Shown here: in pieces, positions 5,970 to 13,430 of the stretch
How positions within the stretch are numbered: position 1 is the stretch's first letter
Layout of the letters: each line of letters begins with the position of its first letter
NCBI GenBank assembly: GCA_964531295.1
Contig: CAZHHJ010000055.1
Span: 1-13,437, forward strand
Length of the DNA stretch: 13,437 nt
Source: JAAYJK01 sp964531295
GTDB taxonomy: Bacteria; Bacillota; Syntrophomonadia; Syntrophomonadales; Syntrophomonadaceae
Direction of reading: 5' to 3'
Program-made: the position numbers and the translations under genes
Notes under the pieces: generated by a model
Told to the model about the DNA's origin: nothing
The model's database searches: none
Seen by the model: only the letters and a program-made list of their open reading frames with translations

Positions 5970-6685
5970 TATACTGCTCCCTTCTCCAGACGGTATTCAG
6001 CCTCTGATAATCTGAAGTAACGCGGGCGTAGCTGGTAAACATCCTCATATTCACCCTGTCGGGCCTTATTAACAGCCAGTATCCCTGCCGCCGCAGCCCG
6101 CGGCAACATAAGATGCCCAGGCATGGGCAAGAGTTGCTCTTTTAACTCGCTATTAAAATACTCCGAATAACGGTAATAACCGTCACCTAAAAGAATAATT
6201 TTATCCCGCTTTTTATTAGCAGCCAGTTCCACAGCCTCAGCTATAAAGGTCTGTGGCGAGCAGACCCCAGGTTCTTTTAAACTTACAGGCCTGCTCCCCC
6301 TGACATCATAGAATCCACAGTAAACCTCATTTTTTCTGGCATCCAGCAGAGCGCCCAGCAGGGCCTCACTGCCAGCGATATTGGCAGCCAGGGTATCCAG
6401 AGTAGAAACGGCTACAATAGGCTTATGGGCAGCCATACTTATCCCCTTAATGGTAGCCATTCCTATACGCAAGCCAGTAAATGAACCCGGTCCTGCTGTT
6501 ACTGCTAGTGCGTCGATATCACTGATACTGCAGCCGCACTCTTGCATAATCCTATCAATGGTAGGCAGAAGGGTTTGTGAATGAGTTTTCTTATAATTAA
6601 TAAAACTTTCGATTATAACGCGTTCTTCATCTACCAGTGCTGCCCCGGCAACCGGGGTAGCACTGTCCACAGCCAATATCAACAC
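5969..6685 (-). CDS. tsaB: tRNA t6A biosynthesis scaffold protein TsaB
   Basis: A 238-residue inactive TsaD paralogue (YeaZ family). It starts LILAVDSATPVAGAALVDEE and has AVTAGPGSFTGLRIGMA (about 61-77), the family hallmark that builds the interface with TsaD, and ILLGDGYYRY further on. It lacks the metal-binding His pair of TsaD, as expected. TsaB bridges TsaD and the ATPase TsaE in the t6A complex. The start is a GTG at 6685 inside the end of tsaE (7-bp overlap, ttGTGTTGA), with AAGGAG 11 nt upstream, a rather long spacing. It ends in a 1-base overlap with rimI. This tight packing points to coupled, stoichiometric synthesis. Confidence 0.95.
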   Translation of the reverse strand: MLILAVDSATPVAGAALVDEERVIIESFINYKKTHSQTLLPTIDRIMQECGCSISDIDALAVTAGPGSFTGLRIGMATIKGISMAAHKPIVAVSTLDTLAANIAGSEALLGALLDARKNEVYCGFYDVRGSRPVSLKEPGVCSPQTFIAEAVELAANKKRDKIILLGDGYYRYSEYFNSELKEQLLPMPGHLMLPRAAAAGILAVNKARQGEYEDVYQLRPRYFRLSEAEYRLEKGAV

Positions 6686-7146
6686 AATTTCTGCAGCTCC
6701 TTAATTTTTTCCTGGTATTCCCTGCCCCAGGCCATTATGGTCACTTTTCTCTCCCGATCGTAGTCATCATCAAGCAGCGCTATATTTATAAACAATGCCT
6801 CCCGGGGCAAATAACCCTCGCCCACTTGCGGCCATTCAATCAAACTTATCCCTTCCCGGTTTATATAATCATCCAGACCCAGGTCATATATTTCATCCGG
6901 GTTCAGTCGATAGAAATCAAAATGATTTATGGGATTGCTATCTATCCTATAAATATTCATCAGGGTAAAAGTAGGGCTGGTAACTCTTCCCGAATATCCT
7001 TTTCCCCGGGCTATACCCCTGACCAGGGTTGTTTTGCCTGCTCCCAATGCGCCGATCAGGTACACTAGATCATTATGGTCCAGAACCCGGGCAATTTTCT
7101 GGCCCAGTTCCTCCATTTCTTTTTCACTGTATACCAGTATTTCCAA
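6679..7146 (-). CDS. tsaE: tRNA t6A biosynthesis ATPase TsaE
   Basis: A 155-residue P-loop protein of the YjeE family. The Walker A is GALGAGKTTLVRGIARG (about 33-49), then come SPTFTLMNIY (switch region), HFDFYRLN and LIEWPQVGEGYLP, all family signatures. TsaE binds TsaB-TsaD and hydrolyses ATP to drive turnover of the t6A complex. It begins with a TTG at 7146 preceded by GAGGTG 8 nt upstream. No ATG is a better candidate, because the next Met lies in the conserved EKEMEELG helix. It overlaps tsaB by 7 bp and lies 56 bp downstream of the glycosylase gene, so it is probably in the same transcript. Confidence 0.95.
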   Translation of the reverse strand: MEILVYSEKEMEELGQKIARVLDHNDLVYLIGALGAGKTTLVRGIARGKGYSGRVTSPTFTLMNIYRIDSNPINHFDFYRLNPDEIYDLGLDDYINREGISLIEWPQVGEGYLPREALFINIALLDDDYDRERKVTIMAWGREYQEKIKELQKLC

Positions 7147-7202
7147 GTATTTTTCACCTCGAAGCCTCAGATTACCCGGGCCAATATTTCCTGCCCACCA
7201 AC

Positions 7203-7892
7203 TTATCCTTTTATCTTCTGGTATTCATCTCTGATTTGTTTAAAGTCCTCCCAGGTGGGTCGCTTATACCCTGGATTCCTCAGCAAAGCCGCCGGATGAA
7301 AAGTAGGCATTATTTTGATGCCCTGTCTGATCAGCCATCCGCCCCGAATCCTGGTGATCATAGCTTTGGGATCTATAACGGTCTGGCTGGCCATCGACCC
7401 CAGACATACTATTATCGCAGGTTTAATAATCCTTATTTGCGCTTCCAGATACTTCTGGCACTCTTTGACTTCATCGGGGTTGGGCAGCCGGTTCCCCGGC
7501 GGCCGGCATTTAACAACGTTGCTTATGTATATCTCAGTCCTCGGCAGTTCAGCTGCTTGCAGAATCTTATCCAGCAGTTGGCCAGCTTTGCCTACGAAAG
7601 GTTTCCCCTGAATATCCTCATCCTGGCCTGGGCCTTCACCAATAAGCATTATCCGCGCATCATGAGGCCCCTCAGCGAATACTACCTGCTGGCAGGTTTC
7701 CCGTAGCCGGCAGCGCTTGCATTCCCGGCCAGCTGTCTGCAGCTCGAGAATACTTTCAATATCCGGATAGGCCTCATGGGGTGCAACAGCAGGTAAAAAA
7801 GGCCGCCAGGCAATGTTTTCCGTTTCTGCTACCAACTGCTCTCTTTGAGTTTCCCCATATTCCCCGAAAAGGCCCCGTTGCTCTGTAGACAT
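7203..7892 (-). CDS. Family 4 (Fe-S) uracil-DNA glycosylase
   Basis: A 229-residue protein with a ~45-residue non-conserved N-terminus, then the core of family-4 uracil-DNA glycosylases. Cysteines for a 4Fe-4S cluster are Cys58 and Cys61 (CKRC), Cys129 (VVKCRPPGNR) and Cys145. The active-site loop is GEGPGQDEDIQGKPFVGKAG (85-104), and the catalytic His is in TFHPAALLRNP (His199). The enzyme removes uracil arising from cytosine deamination, starting base-excision repair. The ATG at 7892 has a strong AGGGGAG site. As first gene before tsaE-tsaB-rimI-tsaD it may lead the operon. The DNA upstream holds an IS91-type remnant. Confidence 0.92.
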   Translation of the reverse strand: MSTEQRGLFGEYGETQREQLVAETENIAWRPFLPAVAPHEAYPDIESILELQTAGRECKRCRLRETCQQVVFAEGPHDARIMLIGEGPGQDEDIQGKPFVGKAGQLLDKILQAAELPRTEIYISNVVKCRPPGNRLPNPDEVKECQKYLEAQIRIIKPAIIVCLGSMASQTVIDPKAMITRIRGGWLIRQGIKIMPTFHPAALLRNPGYKRPTWEDFKQIRDEYQKIKG

Positions 7893-7945
7893 TTTCTCCC
7901 CTCCAGTCCTATTCTAATCCTTGCGGGGTGAACTATATACAAAAT

Positions 7946-7951
7946 ATTATA
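7946..7951 (-). promoter_or_regulatory. Possible -10 box for the glycosylase-tsa operon
   Basis: A TATAAT hexamer on the minus strand lies about 54 bp before the glycosylase ATG. The expected -35 region is T-rich without a clear TTGACA, so this is a tentative call supported mainly by position. Confidence 0.3.
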
Positions 7952-8025
7952 ATATAAAAGACACGATAAAAAAGTACCGCCTGCCCCGAGTCACGATACT
8001 TCCTAATCATAATAAATATTAGCCA

Positions 8026-8280
8026 TTATAGCAATAGTCTCAGGATATGCATCAGAAAACGCCTTATGAATTCCTTTCCTTTAAGGGTCAAAAGTTTCTT
8101 TTTGCTCCCGGATTTGTAGTCTTTAACGCTAATGCTTACGGTACTATGATCTAAAGCAACTATTCTGTGATTAGAGATTGCAATCCGATGCGTGTAATTG
8201 TCCAGATACTTCACTATCGCCAGTGGACCTGAAAAGGTTTTACTTGTTTGAGGGAATGTCCCTCCATCGCTTCTGGTCGC
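8026..8280 (-). pseudogene. Remnant of IS91/IS801-type (Y2) transposase
   Basis: An open frame of about 84 codons, stop to stop, carries a stretch typical of the C-terminal part of IS91-family HUH (Y2) rolling-circle transposases: FSGPLAIVKYLDNYTHR then IAISNHRIV, VKDYKSG and EFIRRFLMHIL. Full-length members are about 300-400 residues. The zinc-finger and Tyr-Tyr catalytic parts are absent, and the reading is cut by a stop at 8281-8283 upstream and, soon after FIRRFLMHIL, at 8026. The first ATG in the frame (8214) is just the Met/Lys before YLDNYTH. This is a dead fragment and evidence of past insertion between the glycosylase gene and the GH18 gene. I could not define its ends. Confidence 0.75.
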
Positions 8281-8299
8281 TTACAGCGCTAGCAGGTGT

Positions 8300-8327
8300 T
8301 TGATAGCAGGAAATATTCCGCTATCAA
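8300..8327 (-). terminator. Hairpin overlapping the GH18 stop codon
   Basis: TTGATAGC (8300-8307) and GCTATCAA (8320-8327) form an 8-bp stem whose interior (GGAA/TTCC) can extend it. The GH18 TGA stop (8324-8326) lies in the stem. No T-run follows on the minus strand, so it may protect the 3' end or pause RNA polymerase rather than terminate cleanly. Confidence 0.35.
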
Positions 8328-9676
8328 GTATGGTTATTTTTTATTACCTCATATAGATCACCGAAGCCGTTACCTATTCTCCAAAATGATATCCCCCCCA
8401 GCCTGGCTCCTGTAGCCTCATCAAATTTGCTGCCCAGACTTTTTTCATTTTCCATCCATATCTGGTGGTAATTTTTATACTCATCCAAATAGGTATAATA
8501 AGGACTCATGCTCTGGCTATCAAAATGCTCTTTTACCTGGTATTTTTCCTGGATCGCCGCCAGCTTCTCAGCCGTAATACATTGGGCCTTGCCATTAGAT
8601 GCCCAGTCATAACCGTAGGTAGCCATGCCTAATAATATTTTTTGATTCGGTATACGCAAAGTCATATAGTCCACCACCTTTTCTACCCACCACAGGGGGG
8701 CTACTGCTCCGGCCGAGCTGGTCTTATAATGGTAATCATATGCCATGACTACTACCTGGTCAGCAATCTCGCCTATTTTAGCATAATCATAGCCTGTAGC
8801 CCATCGGTCTGATTCAGTCCTGGCGAAAACCGCCACTGATAATTCCTTTTCTGCTCCCAAAGACCTCTTTAATTCCTGGAGAAAGGTAGTGAAATATCCT
8901 CTATCACTGGCATTAATAAACTCGAAGTCAATATTCACTCCATCATACTCATACTTATTAACCTGATCCAAGAGGTTGCCTATGAGCATTTTACGGTTGG
9001 AGGAACTCGATAAGAGCTGATGCAATTTGCTGCTGTCCATTAATACCACACTGGCATGGGTTTTCACCTTATGACTGCGAACAAAATCCAGTACACCCTG
9101 ATAGTCATCTTTATATTCATAATTCAAGCGACCATAGCCATCAGTCTCATACCAGCGAAAGGCTATGTCGGTAAAATATTGGATGTTGTTGGTCAGCTCC
9201 GGACCCGAAGAATAATAATAATAAGCCAATACCCGGGGACAGTCAGCGAACTGTATGTTCACCCGACCAGCCCGGCTGTCCCAACTCACCTTAGCTCCCA
9301 GGGCTTCCAGCAAAAAACGCAGTGGAACATAAGTGCGATCCTGATATATATAGGGGGCCACATCGAAATTCATAATCTGCCCATCCACCCGGGCATAGCT
9401 GCTGCCAATAAAGAATTCTATATATTTACCCTGGCAGTCCATAGCTACTTTTTGCTTTTTCCCGTCCCAGTACACCTGTCCCTTAAGAGCTTTATCCTCG
9501 ATAATAAACCTTACCGGCACCATGGTGCGTTCATTCTTGATAACTGCCGGGGGGGATAGTTTTCTTAGCTCACCGTTTATACTGATAGCAGGATGGGCAG
9601 AAGCCTGAAGACTTAACGTAAATATAAGGATTGTTAATAATACCAGGAACAGAGAGTACTTCCAATTACTTTTCAT
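8324..9676 (-). CDS. Secreted GH18 glycosidase with N-terminal copper-amine-oxidase-like stalk domain
   Basis: The 450-residue protein has a signal peptide (MKSNWKYSLF then a hydrophobic run, cleavage near LQASA-HP, residue 27). A Cu-amine-oxidase N1-like domain (about 30-142) follows, with two typical repeats, RTMVPVRFIIED and RTYVPLRFLLEALGAKVSWD. The rest is a GH18 TIM barrel: catalytic DGxxxDxE as DGVNIDFE (245-252, acid Glu252), VVMAYDYHY (309-317) with the substrate-binding Asp and Tyr, ILLGMATYGYDW, and the final Trp strand GISFWRIGNG. Relatives with this architecture (YaaH/SleL/YdhD group) cleave N-acetylglucosamine bonds in spore-cortex or wall peptidoglycan, and some are chitinase-like. 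The catalytic motif is intact. The ATG at 9676 has only a distant GGAG, so translation may be weak. It is monocistronic. Confidence 0.88.
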   Translation of the reverse strand: MKSNWKYSLFLVLLTILIFTLSLQASAHPAISINGELRKLSPPAVIKNERTMVPVRFIIEDKALKGQVYWDGKKQKVAMDCQGKYIEFFIGSSYARVDGQIMNFDVAPYIYQDRTYVPLRFLLEALGAKVSWDSRAGRVNIQFADCPRVLAYYYYSSGPELTNNIQYFTDIAFRWYETDGYGRLNYEYKDDYQGVLDFVRSHKVKTHASVVLMDSSKLHQLLSSSSNRKMLIGNLLDQVNKYEYDGVNIDFEFINASDRGYFTTFLQELKRSLGAEKELSVAVFARTESDRWATGYDYAKIGEIADQVVVMAYDYHYKTSSAGAVAPLWWVEKVVDYMTLRIPNQKILLGMATYGYDWASNGKAQCITAEKLAAIQEKYQVKEHFDSQSMSPYYTYLDEYKNYHQIWMENEKSLGSKFDEATGARLGGISFWRIGNGFGDLYEVIKNNHT

Positions 9677-10112
9677 TATGTCTCACATCTCCATAATTTG
9701 AATTTTTGTCTTTGAGCACTTATTCTATCCTCACTTTCCATTTCCTTGATGTAAATAATGGCAGATAGAGAGATTGCAGGTGATTATTAGCTAATTCCCA
9801 GAGCAGGCAAAAACAAGTAAAACCAGACCTCCGACTGTTTTTGCTCTTTTTCATCGATATCAGGCACTAACTTATTCTTAACTTTACATTTGCCTACTGG
9901 CGAGTTTTGTGCTTTATCTAAGCAAGGAGGGTAAGGCGCATTACAGTTTGGAAATAGCTCAAGTAGCTATATTACAGGTGCATAAAATATCCCAAAATTG
10001 CCAAAAATAAGACCGGCCGACGGTGGGATAAAGCATAATGCTCGCCCAAGCCGAAGCCGGTTGCAATAAAGTGAACTACGAAAGTTAGTAAGTTAGTCCT
10101 AGTATCGTTATA
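9677..10112. other. Non-coding stretch between the GH18 gene and the etfA fragment
   Basis: No intact gene is visible. From right to left it holds the membrane-protein tail described separately (9972-10112), a small hairpin ATAGCT/AGCTAT (9954-9970), and a 9-bp inverted repeat GCAAAAACA (9807-9815)/TGTTTTTGC (9836-9844) followed on the plus strand by TCTTTTT, which could end plus-strand transcripts. I found no clear promoter for the GH18 gene. Confidence 0.4.
9972..10112 (-). pseudogene. Probable C-terminal remnant of a membrane protein gene
   Basis: Directly after the etfA-fragment stop, and in the same frame, 46 codons read as protein with no usable start codon ahead of the conserved-looking part: FVVHFIATG, then GFGLGEHYALSHRRP, then VLFLAILGYFMHL and a TAA stop. 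The pattern of His-rich loop, Arg-Pro and one last hydrophobic helix resembles the end of a polytopic membrane protein, but I cannot name the family. The GC-rich imperfect hairpin at 10012-10061 (ACCGGC/GCCGGT outer stem) falls inside this frame. With no start and no upstream part it is likely debris. Chance cannot be excluded. Confidence 0.35.
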
Positions 10113-10370
10113 CTATTTCTTGAACTCTTTTATCAGGGCCGGAACGACCTGGTAAAGATCGCCGGTTATTCCATAGTCAGCAGATTCGAATATGGGTGCG
10201 TTTTCATCTGAATTGAGCGCAGCTATTATGCCAGCATCTCTGATACCAACTAGGTGTTGGATCTGCCCGGATACACCGATGTCCAAATAAAGAGCTGGTT
10301 TAACCCCTTGGGCCGACAATCCTATACAGGTTTCTTCACTCATCCAATACTTCTCTGCAGATATATCCAA
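10113..10370 (-). pseudogene. etfA: Truncated electron transfer flavoprotein alpha subunit (C-terminal fragment)
   Basis: The 85 codons match the C-terminal FAD-binding end of EtfA: IGLSAQGVKPALYLDIGVSG, then IQHLVGIRDAGIIAALNSD, APIFESADYGITGDLYQVVP and a terminal ALIKEFKK. Functional EtfA is about 320 or more residues, so some three quarters are missing, including the whole N-terminal domain and part of the FAD site. The frame is closed by a TAA at 10374-10376 just upstream of the first possible start (TTG, 10370), and no etfB is nearby. A Rossmann-like FAD domain lacking its first part should not work, so I call it a pseudogene. The break lies just downstream of the betaine-importer operon, suggesting that arrival of that block removed the 5' part. 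Confidence 0.85.
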
Positions 10371-10427
10371 TATTTATAACGGGGCTATAACTAAACCCTG
10401 CTAAGGGATTTCTCAAAGTAAGTTTTT

Positions 10428-10460
10428 AAAAAAACAAGAAGACGAAACTATAGTTTCGTT
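10428..10460 (-). terminator. Terminator of the betaine-importer operon
   Basis: On the minus strand a perfect palindrome ACGAAACTATAGTTTCGT (10442-10459), which includes the permease stop codon, is followed by CTTCTTG and seven Ts (10428-10434). In addition AAAAAAACAAGAAG (10428-10441) and CTTCTTGTTTTTTT (10483-10496) form an exact 14-bp inverted repeat around it, so the operon end can fold into a long nested hairpin. Confidence 0.6.
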
Positions 10461-10496
10461 ATGTCCTCATGTTTTTTGCTTACTTCTTGTTTTTTT
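10428..10496. repeat. 14-bp perfect inverted repeat enclosing an 18-bp palindrome
   Basis: The two arms (10428-10441 and 10483-10496) are exact reverse complements. The inner arm pair encloses the palindrome at 10442-10459. One arm encodes the Lys-rich C-terminus of the permease, the other is the T-tract beyond its stop. The most economical role is transcription termination. A recombination footprint at the etfA junction is the alternative. Confidence 0.55.
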
Positions 10497-11311
10497 GCAA
10501 TGCTTTCAGTCAAACGATCAAGGGTAATCGCTAAGATTACAATACCAAGACCACCAACTGTCCCCATACCGACGTCAAGCCTTTGCATAGATTTTAAAAC
10601 GACCAAACCCAGACCCCCTGCACCAATCATGGACGCAATGACCGTCATTGACAAAGACATCATAATACACTGGTTAACACCCGCCATGATTGTGGGGAGA
10701 GCCAAAGGCAACTGAACATCTAATAACATCTGCCGTCTGCTTGAACCAAAAGCACGCGCAGCTTCTACCATTTCTTTAGATACCTCTCGAATGCCTAAAT
10801 TAGTCAAACGTACAGCTGGTGGCATAGCGAAAATCATCGTCGCTACCAATGCCGCTACCTTCCCCATCCCAAAAAACATCACCGCTGGAATCAAGTAGAC
10901 GAAACTCGGTAGTGTCTGCATAAAATCTAAGATGGGACGTATCACCTTTTCGGTAGTATCATTTTGGGAAGCTAAAATCCCCAAAGGAATACCAAAAAGT
11001 AAAGAGACTGCTGTACCTGACAGAGCTAGAGCAATGGTTGCTATTGTCTCCTCCCACACTTGCATGCCGAAAGTAGCCAACAAGCCCAAAACAGCAAAAA
11101 TAGCTAAACGCGTTCCCGCTAGACGCCAAACAAGCAAACCAACAAGTAGTATCGTGACACTTTCAGGCGGCCATAACAAGATGTCTTCAAAATACTGAAT
11201 GAGAACCTCTAAAAAGGAGCTAAAAGAGCGCATTCCTGGACTAATATAATAATTAATAACTTCAAAAATGGCATTAATCCAATCCGCTAAAGGGATGACG
11301 AAATCAATCAT
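10448..11311 (-). CDS. opuAB: Glycine betaine/proline-type ABC transporter permease (OpuAB/ProW)
   Basis: The 287-residue integral membrane protein has the ProW/OpuAB core: LLVGLLVWRLAGTRLAIFAV, then TIALALSGTAVSLLFGIPLG, ILDFMQTLPSFVYLIPAVMF, and the cytoplasmic EAA loop EAARAFGSSRRQMLLDVQLP (about 192-211) that contacts the ATPase, ending MIGAGGLGLVVL. It would form the membrane channel of an importer for glycine betaine or a related quaternary amine, with the ATPase and binding lipoprotein encoded upstream. The ATG at 11311 overlaps the ATPase gene by 8 bp with AAGGGGG 7 nt upstream, so translation is probably coupled. The stop lies in a palindromic terminator. Substrate specificity cannot be read from the permease. 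Confidence 0.93.
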   Translation of the reverse strand: MIDFVIPLADWINAIFEVINYYISPGMRSFSSFLEVLIQYFEDILLWPPESVTILLVGLLVWRLAGTRLAIFAVLGLLATFGMQVWEETIATIALALSGTAVSLLFGIPLGILASQNDTTEKVIRPILDFMQTLPSFVYLIPAVMFFGMGKVAALVATMIFAMPPAVRLTNLGIREVSKEMVEAARAFGSSRRQMLLDVQLPLALPTIMAGVNQCIMMSLSMTVIASMIGAGGLGLVVLKSMQRLDVGMGTVGGLGIVILAITLDRLTESIAKKQEVSKKHEDITKL

Positions 11312-12500
11312 TATCTTTCCCCCTTGTCGCGAGTTTTGCCATTACTGAACCACGTACTATTACGCCCAGCAATTTATTTTCTTCATTCACTACTGCCAAA
11401 GGCCAGCTTTTGCCCGTCAAAAGTGTAAAAATATCTTTTAATGGCGTATCGGGAAGAACTGTAGAGATATCTCTTTGCAAGATTTCCTCCAAGTCATCTT
11501 GATTTTTGCCTATAGCATCTAAAGCATCCTCTGCTAAAACCAGACCAATCAAATGTCTTTCTTTATCTAAAGCAAACACACTGGAAATTCCATTTTTCTG
11601 CATGGTGTGCAAAGCTACTCTAGGACCATCCCTAGGGTACAGTATCGTCGCGGTTGTTTTTTTCATTGCCATTTCGGCTGTAAACACCCGAGAACGATCC
11701 ACATCTTCGACAAATTGTTCAACATACTCTGATGCAGGTGACATCAAAATATCTTCTGGAGTACCTATTTGTACTATTTCCCCATCTTTCATCAGAGCAA
11801 TACGATCCCCTAACTTCAAAGCTTCATCAAGGTCATGGGTAATAAAAACAATCGTACGATTCATAATATTTTGCAAATCTAAAAGCTCATTTTGCATTTC
11901 TTTTCTGATTAAAGGGTCTAACGCACTAAAAGCTTCGTCCATTAATAGGATTTTTGTTTCTGTTGCTAGTGCCCGCGCTAAACCAACCCGTTGTTGCATA
12001 CCCCCGCTCAGCTGTCCAGGGTAGGCTTCCTCCCATCCTTTTAAACCGACCATCTCCAAAGCTTTGTAAGCCTTGGCTTCGCGTTCTGATTCTGGCATTT
12101 TTTTTATTTTCAAACCATAGGCTACATTTTCTAATATATTCTTGTGCGGAAAGATGGCAAAATTCTGAAAGACCATACTGATTTTTTGTCGCCGCAAATC
12201 CTGCAATTCATCTTTGCCTAATTTCGTAATATCTTTACCACTAATCAAAATAGTTCCGCTGGTTGGTTCAATCAGGCGATTCAAACAACGAATCAACGTC
12301 GATTTACCACTACCCGAAAGCCCCATAACAACAAAAGTCTCGCCTGCTTTAACCGTAAAAGACACATCATTGACAGCAATTGTCTGCCCCGTCTTTTCTA
12401 ATATTTGATCTTTGCTATTACCCTTTTTAAGAAGTTCCAAAGCCTTATCTGGCTGTTTGCCAAATACTTTATACACATTCTTGACTTCAATTATATTCAT
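11304..12500 (-). CDS. opuAA: Glycine betaine ABC transporter ATP-binding protein with tandem CBS domains (OpuAA/ProV)
   Basis: At 398 residues it is full length for ProV/OpuAA. The ATPase domain has Walker A GLSGSGKST (60-68), the Q-loop at VFQNFAIFPHK, signature LSGGMQQR (164-171), Walker B ILLMDEAFSALD (184-195) and the H-loop His222 (THDLDE). The N-terminal VYKVFGKQPDKALELLKKGN is typical of this subfamily. Residues ~270-395 form two CBS modules (SSVFALDKERHLIGLVLAED; WPLAVVNEENKLLGVIVRGS). In OpuA-type systems these sense ionic strength or cyclic-di-AMP to gate osmoprotectant uptake. Whether this protein binds c-di-AMP is not visible. The ATG at 12500, with AAAGG upstream, is 23 bp past the binding-protein stop. 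Confidence 0.95.
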   Translation of the reverse strand: MNIIEVKNVYKVFGKQPDKALELLKKGNSKDQILEKTGQTIAVNDVSFTVKAGETFVVMGLSGSGKSTLIRCLNRLIEPTSGTILISGKDITKLGKDELQDLRRQKISMVFQNFAIFPHKNILENVAYGLKIKKMPESEREAKAYKALEMVGLKGWEEAYPGQLSGGMQQRVGLARALATETKILLMDEAFSALDPLIRKEMQNELLDLQNIMNRTIVFITHDLDEALKLGDRIALMKDGEIVQIGTPEDILMSPASEYVEQFVEDVDRSRVFTAEMAMKKTTATILYPRDGPRVALHTMQKNGISSVFALDKERHLIGLVLAEDALDAIGKNQDDLEEILQRDISTVLPDTPLKDIFTLLTGKSWPLAVVNEENKLLGVIVRGSVMAKLATRGKDND

Positions 12501-12523
12501 TCAAACCTTTCCTTTGCCTAGGT

Positions 12524-13363
12524 TTATCCTTCTAGCCAAGAATCAATTTGCGAACGATTCTTTTCAATCCATTCCTTAGCTAGGTCTTCAGCCTTTTTAC
12601 CATTTTCTTGATGTTCATAAAGGAATTCTTCAGTATCATCAAGGCTCATTTTAAAGTTACTGCAGAAATTGTACATATCGGGAACATCCTCTTCTAGACC
12701 TTTCCGCATCCCCCAATACTCACTATCAAGATCCCAATACCCTTTGGGATCTTCTAGGATCTTGACATCATATTTCAGCATTATAGCAAGAGGACGCCAA
12801 CCTAAGAAAAGAATAGGTTCTTGATGTTTAATGGCATAATCTACTTCCGCCAACATCGAAGCCATTGATCCTGCTACAATTTCCATGTCTAAGCCATAAC
12901 CTTCGATTATCTTTTCACTAACCACCATCATTCCCGCGCCTGGTTCCAAACCAATCAATTTCTTATTAACCACATCTTCATTACCTACAAGATCAGCAAC
13001 GGTATCAATATCCATATACCCTGGCACCACCCAACCTATCGGTGCATTTTCAAAAATAGCACTTCCTAATTCATACTGATCACCATACTTTTCGTGATAG
13101 GTCTCATGAATAGCTGGCAGCCAGACACCCGACCAAACATCTACATCACCTTGAGCCAGGGACATAAACATGAAACCGACATCACCATCAACTACTTTTA
13201 CCTCATAGCCTTGTTCTTCAGCAATCTGTTTTGCAACTTGTACATTAGGAATTTCATAATCATAAGGAGCCTGACCGATCTTAAGGACTTTACTCTTAGA
13301 TGTATCTCCACCACTGTTGCAACCAAGCATTAGTAATAAACTCGTCATAAGTAACGCAAGCAA
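12524..13363 (-). CDS. opuAC: Glycine betaine/choline-type ABC transporter substrate-binding lipoprotein (OpuAC)
   Basis: A 279-residue OpuAC-family periplasmic-type binding protein anchored by a lipobox (LMLGC, Cys15 from the TTG start). The mature part has LKIGQAPYDYEIPNVQVAKQ, DVDVWSGVWLPAIHETY, GWVVPGYM and LFLGWRPLAIMLKY. The conserved Trp/Tyr residues are those that build the aromatic cage for quaternary ammonium ligands. It would deliver glycine betaine or a similar compound to the permease/ATPase, and it should be lipidated by Lgt. The start is unsure: TTG at 13363 has no Shine-Dalgarno site and gives a signal peptide with no basic residue, while the open frame continues upstream past NKIFYLL to the window edge with no ATG or GTG. 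The gene order, binding protein first, differs from B. subtilis opuAA-AB-AC. Confidence 0.88.
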   Translation of the reverse strand: MLALLMTSLLLMLGCNSGGDTSKSKVLKIGQAPYDYEIPNVQVAKQIAEEQGYEVKVVDGDVGFMFMSLAQGDVDVWSGVWLPAIHETYHEKYGDQYELGSAIFENAPIGWVVPGYMDIDTVADLVGNEDVVNKKLIGLEPGAGMMVVSEKIIEGYGLDMEIVAGSMASMLAEVDYAIKHQEPILFLGWRPLAIMLKYDVKILEDPKGYWDLDSEYWGMRKGLEEDVPDMYNFCSNFKMSLDDTEEFLYEHQENGKKAEDLAKEWIEKNRSQIDSWLEG

Positions 13364-13410
13364 TAAGTAAAAGATTTTATTCGATTGAGTCCGTATAATG
13401 GTGTAAATTG

Positions 13411-13430
13411 AAAAAAAGAGCCAAATGCTC
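13411..13430 (-). terminator. Small hairpin plus T-run at the window edge
   Basis: On the minus strand GAGC (13427-13430) and GCTC (13418-13421) form a 4-bp stem with a 5-nt loop followed by seven Ts (13411-13417). It could end an upstream gene outside the window. The stem is short, so this is tentative. Confidence 0.25.

Noticed and set aside
7029..7706. 225-codon plus-strand frame opposite tsaE and the glycosylase gene
   Set aside because: It crosses two conserved minus-strand genes and has low-complexity composition, so it is a shadow frame.
9056..9559. 167-codon plus-strand frame opposite the GH18 gene
   Set aside because: It is the antisense shadow of a strongly conserved coding region. 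No ribosome site or protein signature.
9801..9846. Possible riboswitch or attenuator upstream of the GH18 gene
   Set aside because: Only a simple inverted repeat is present, with no conserved core of any riboswitch class I know, and it lies far from the GH18 start.
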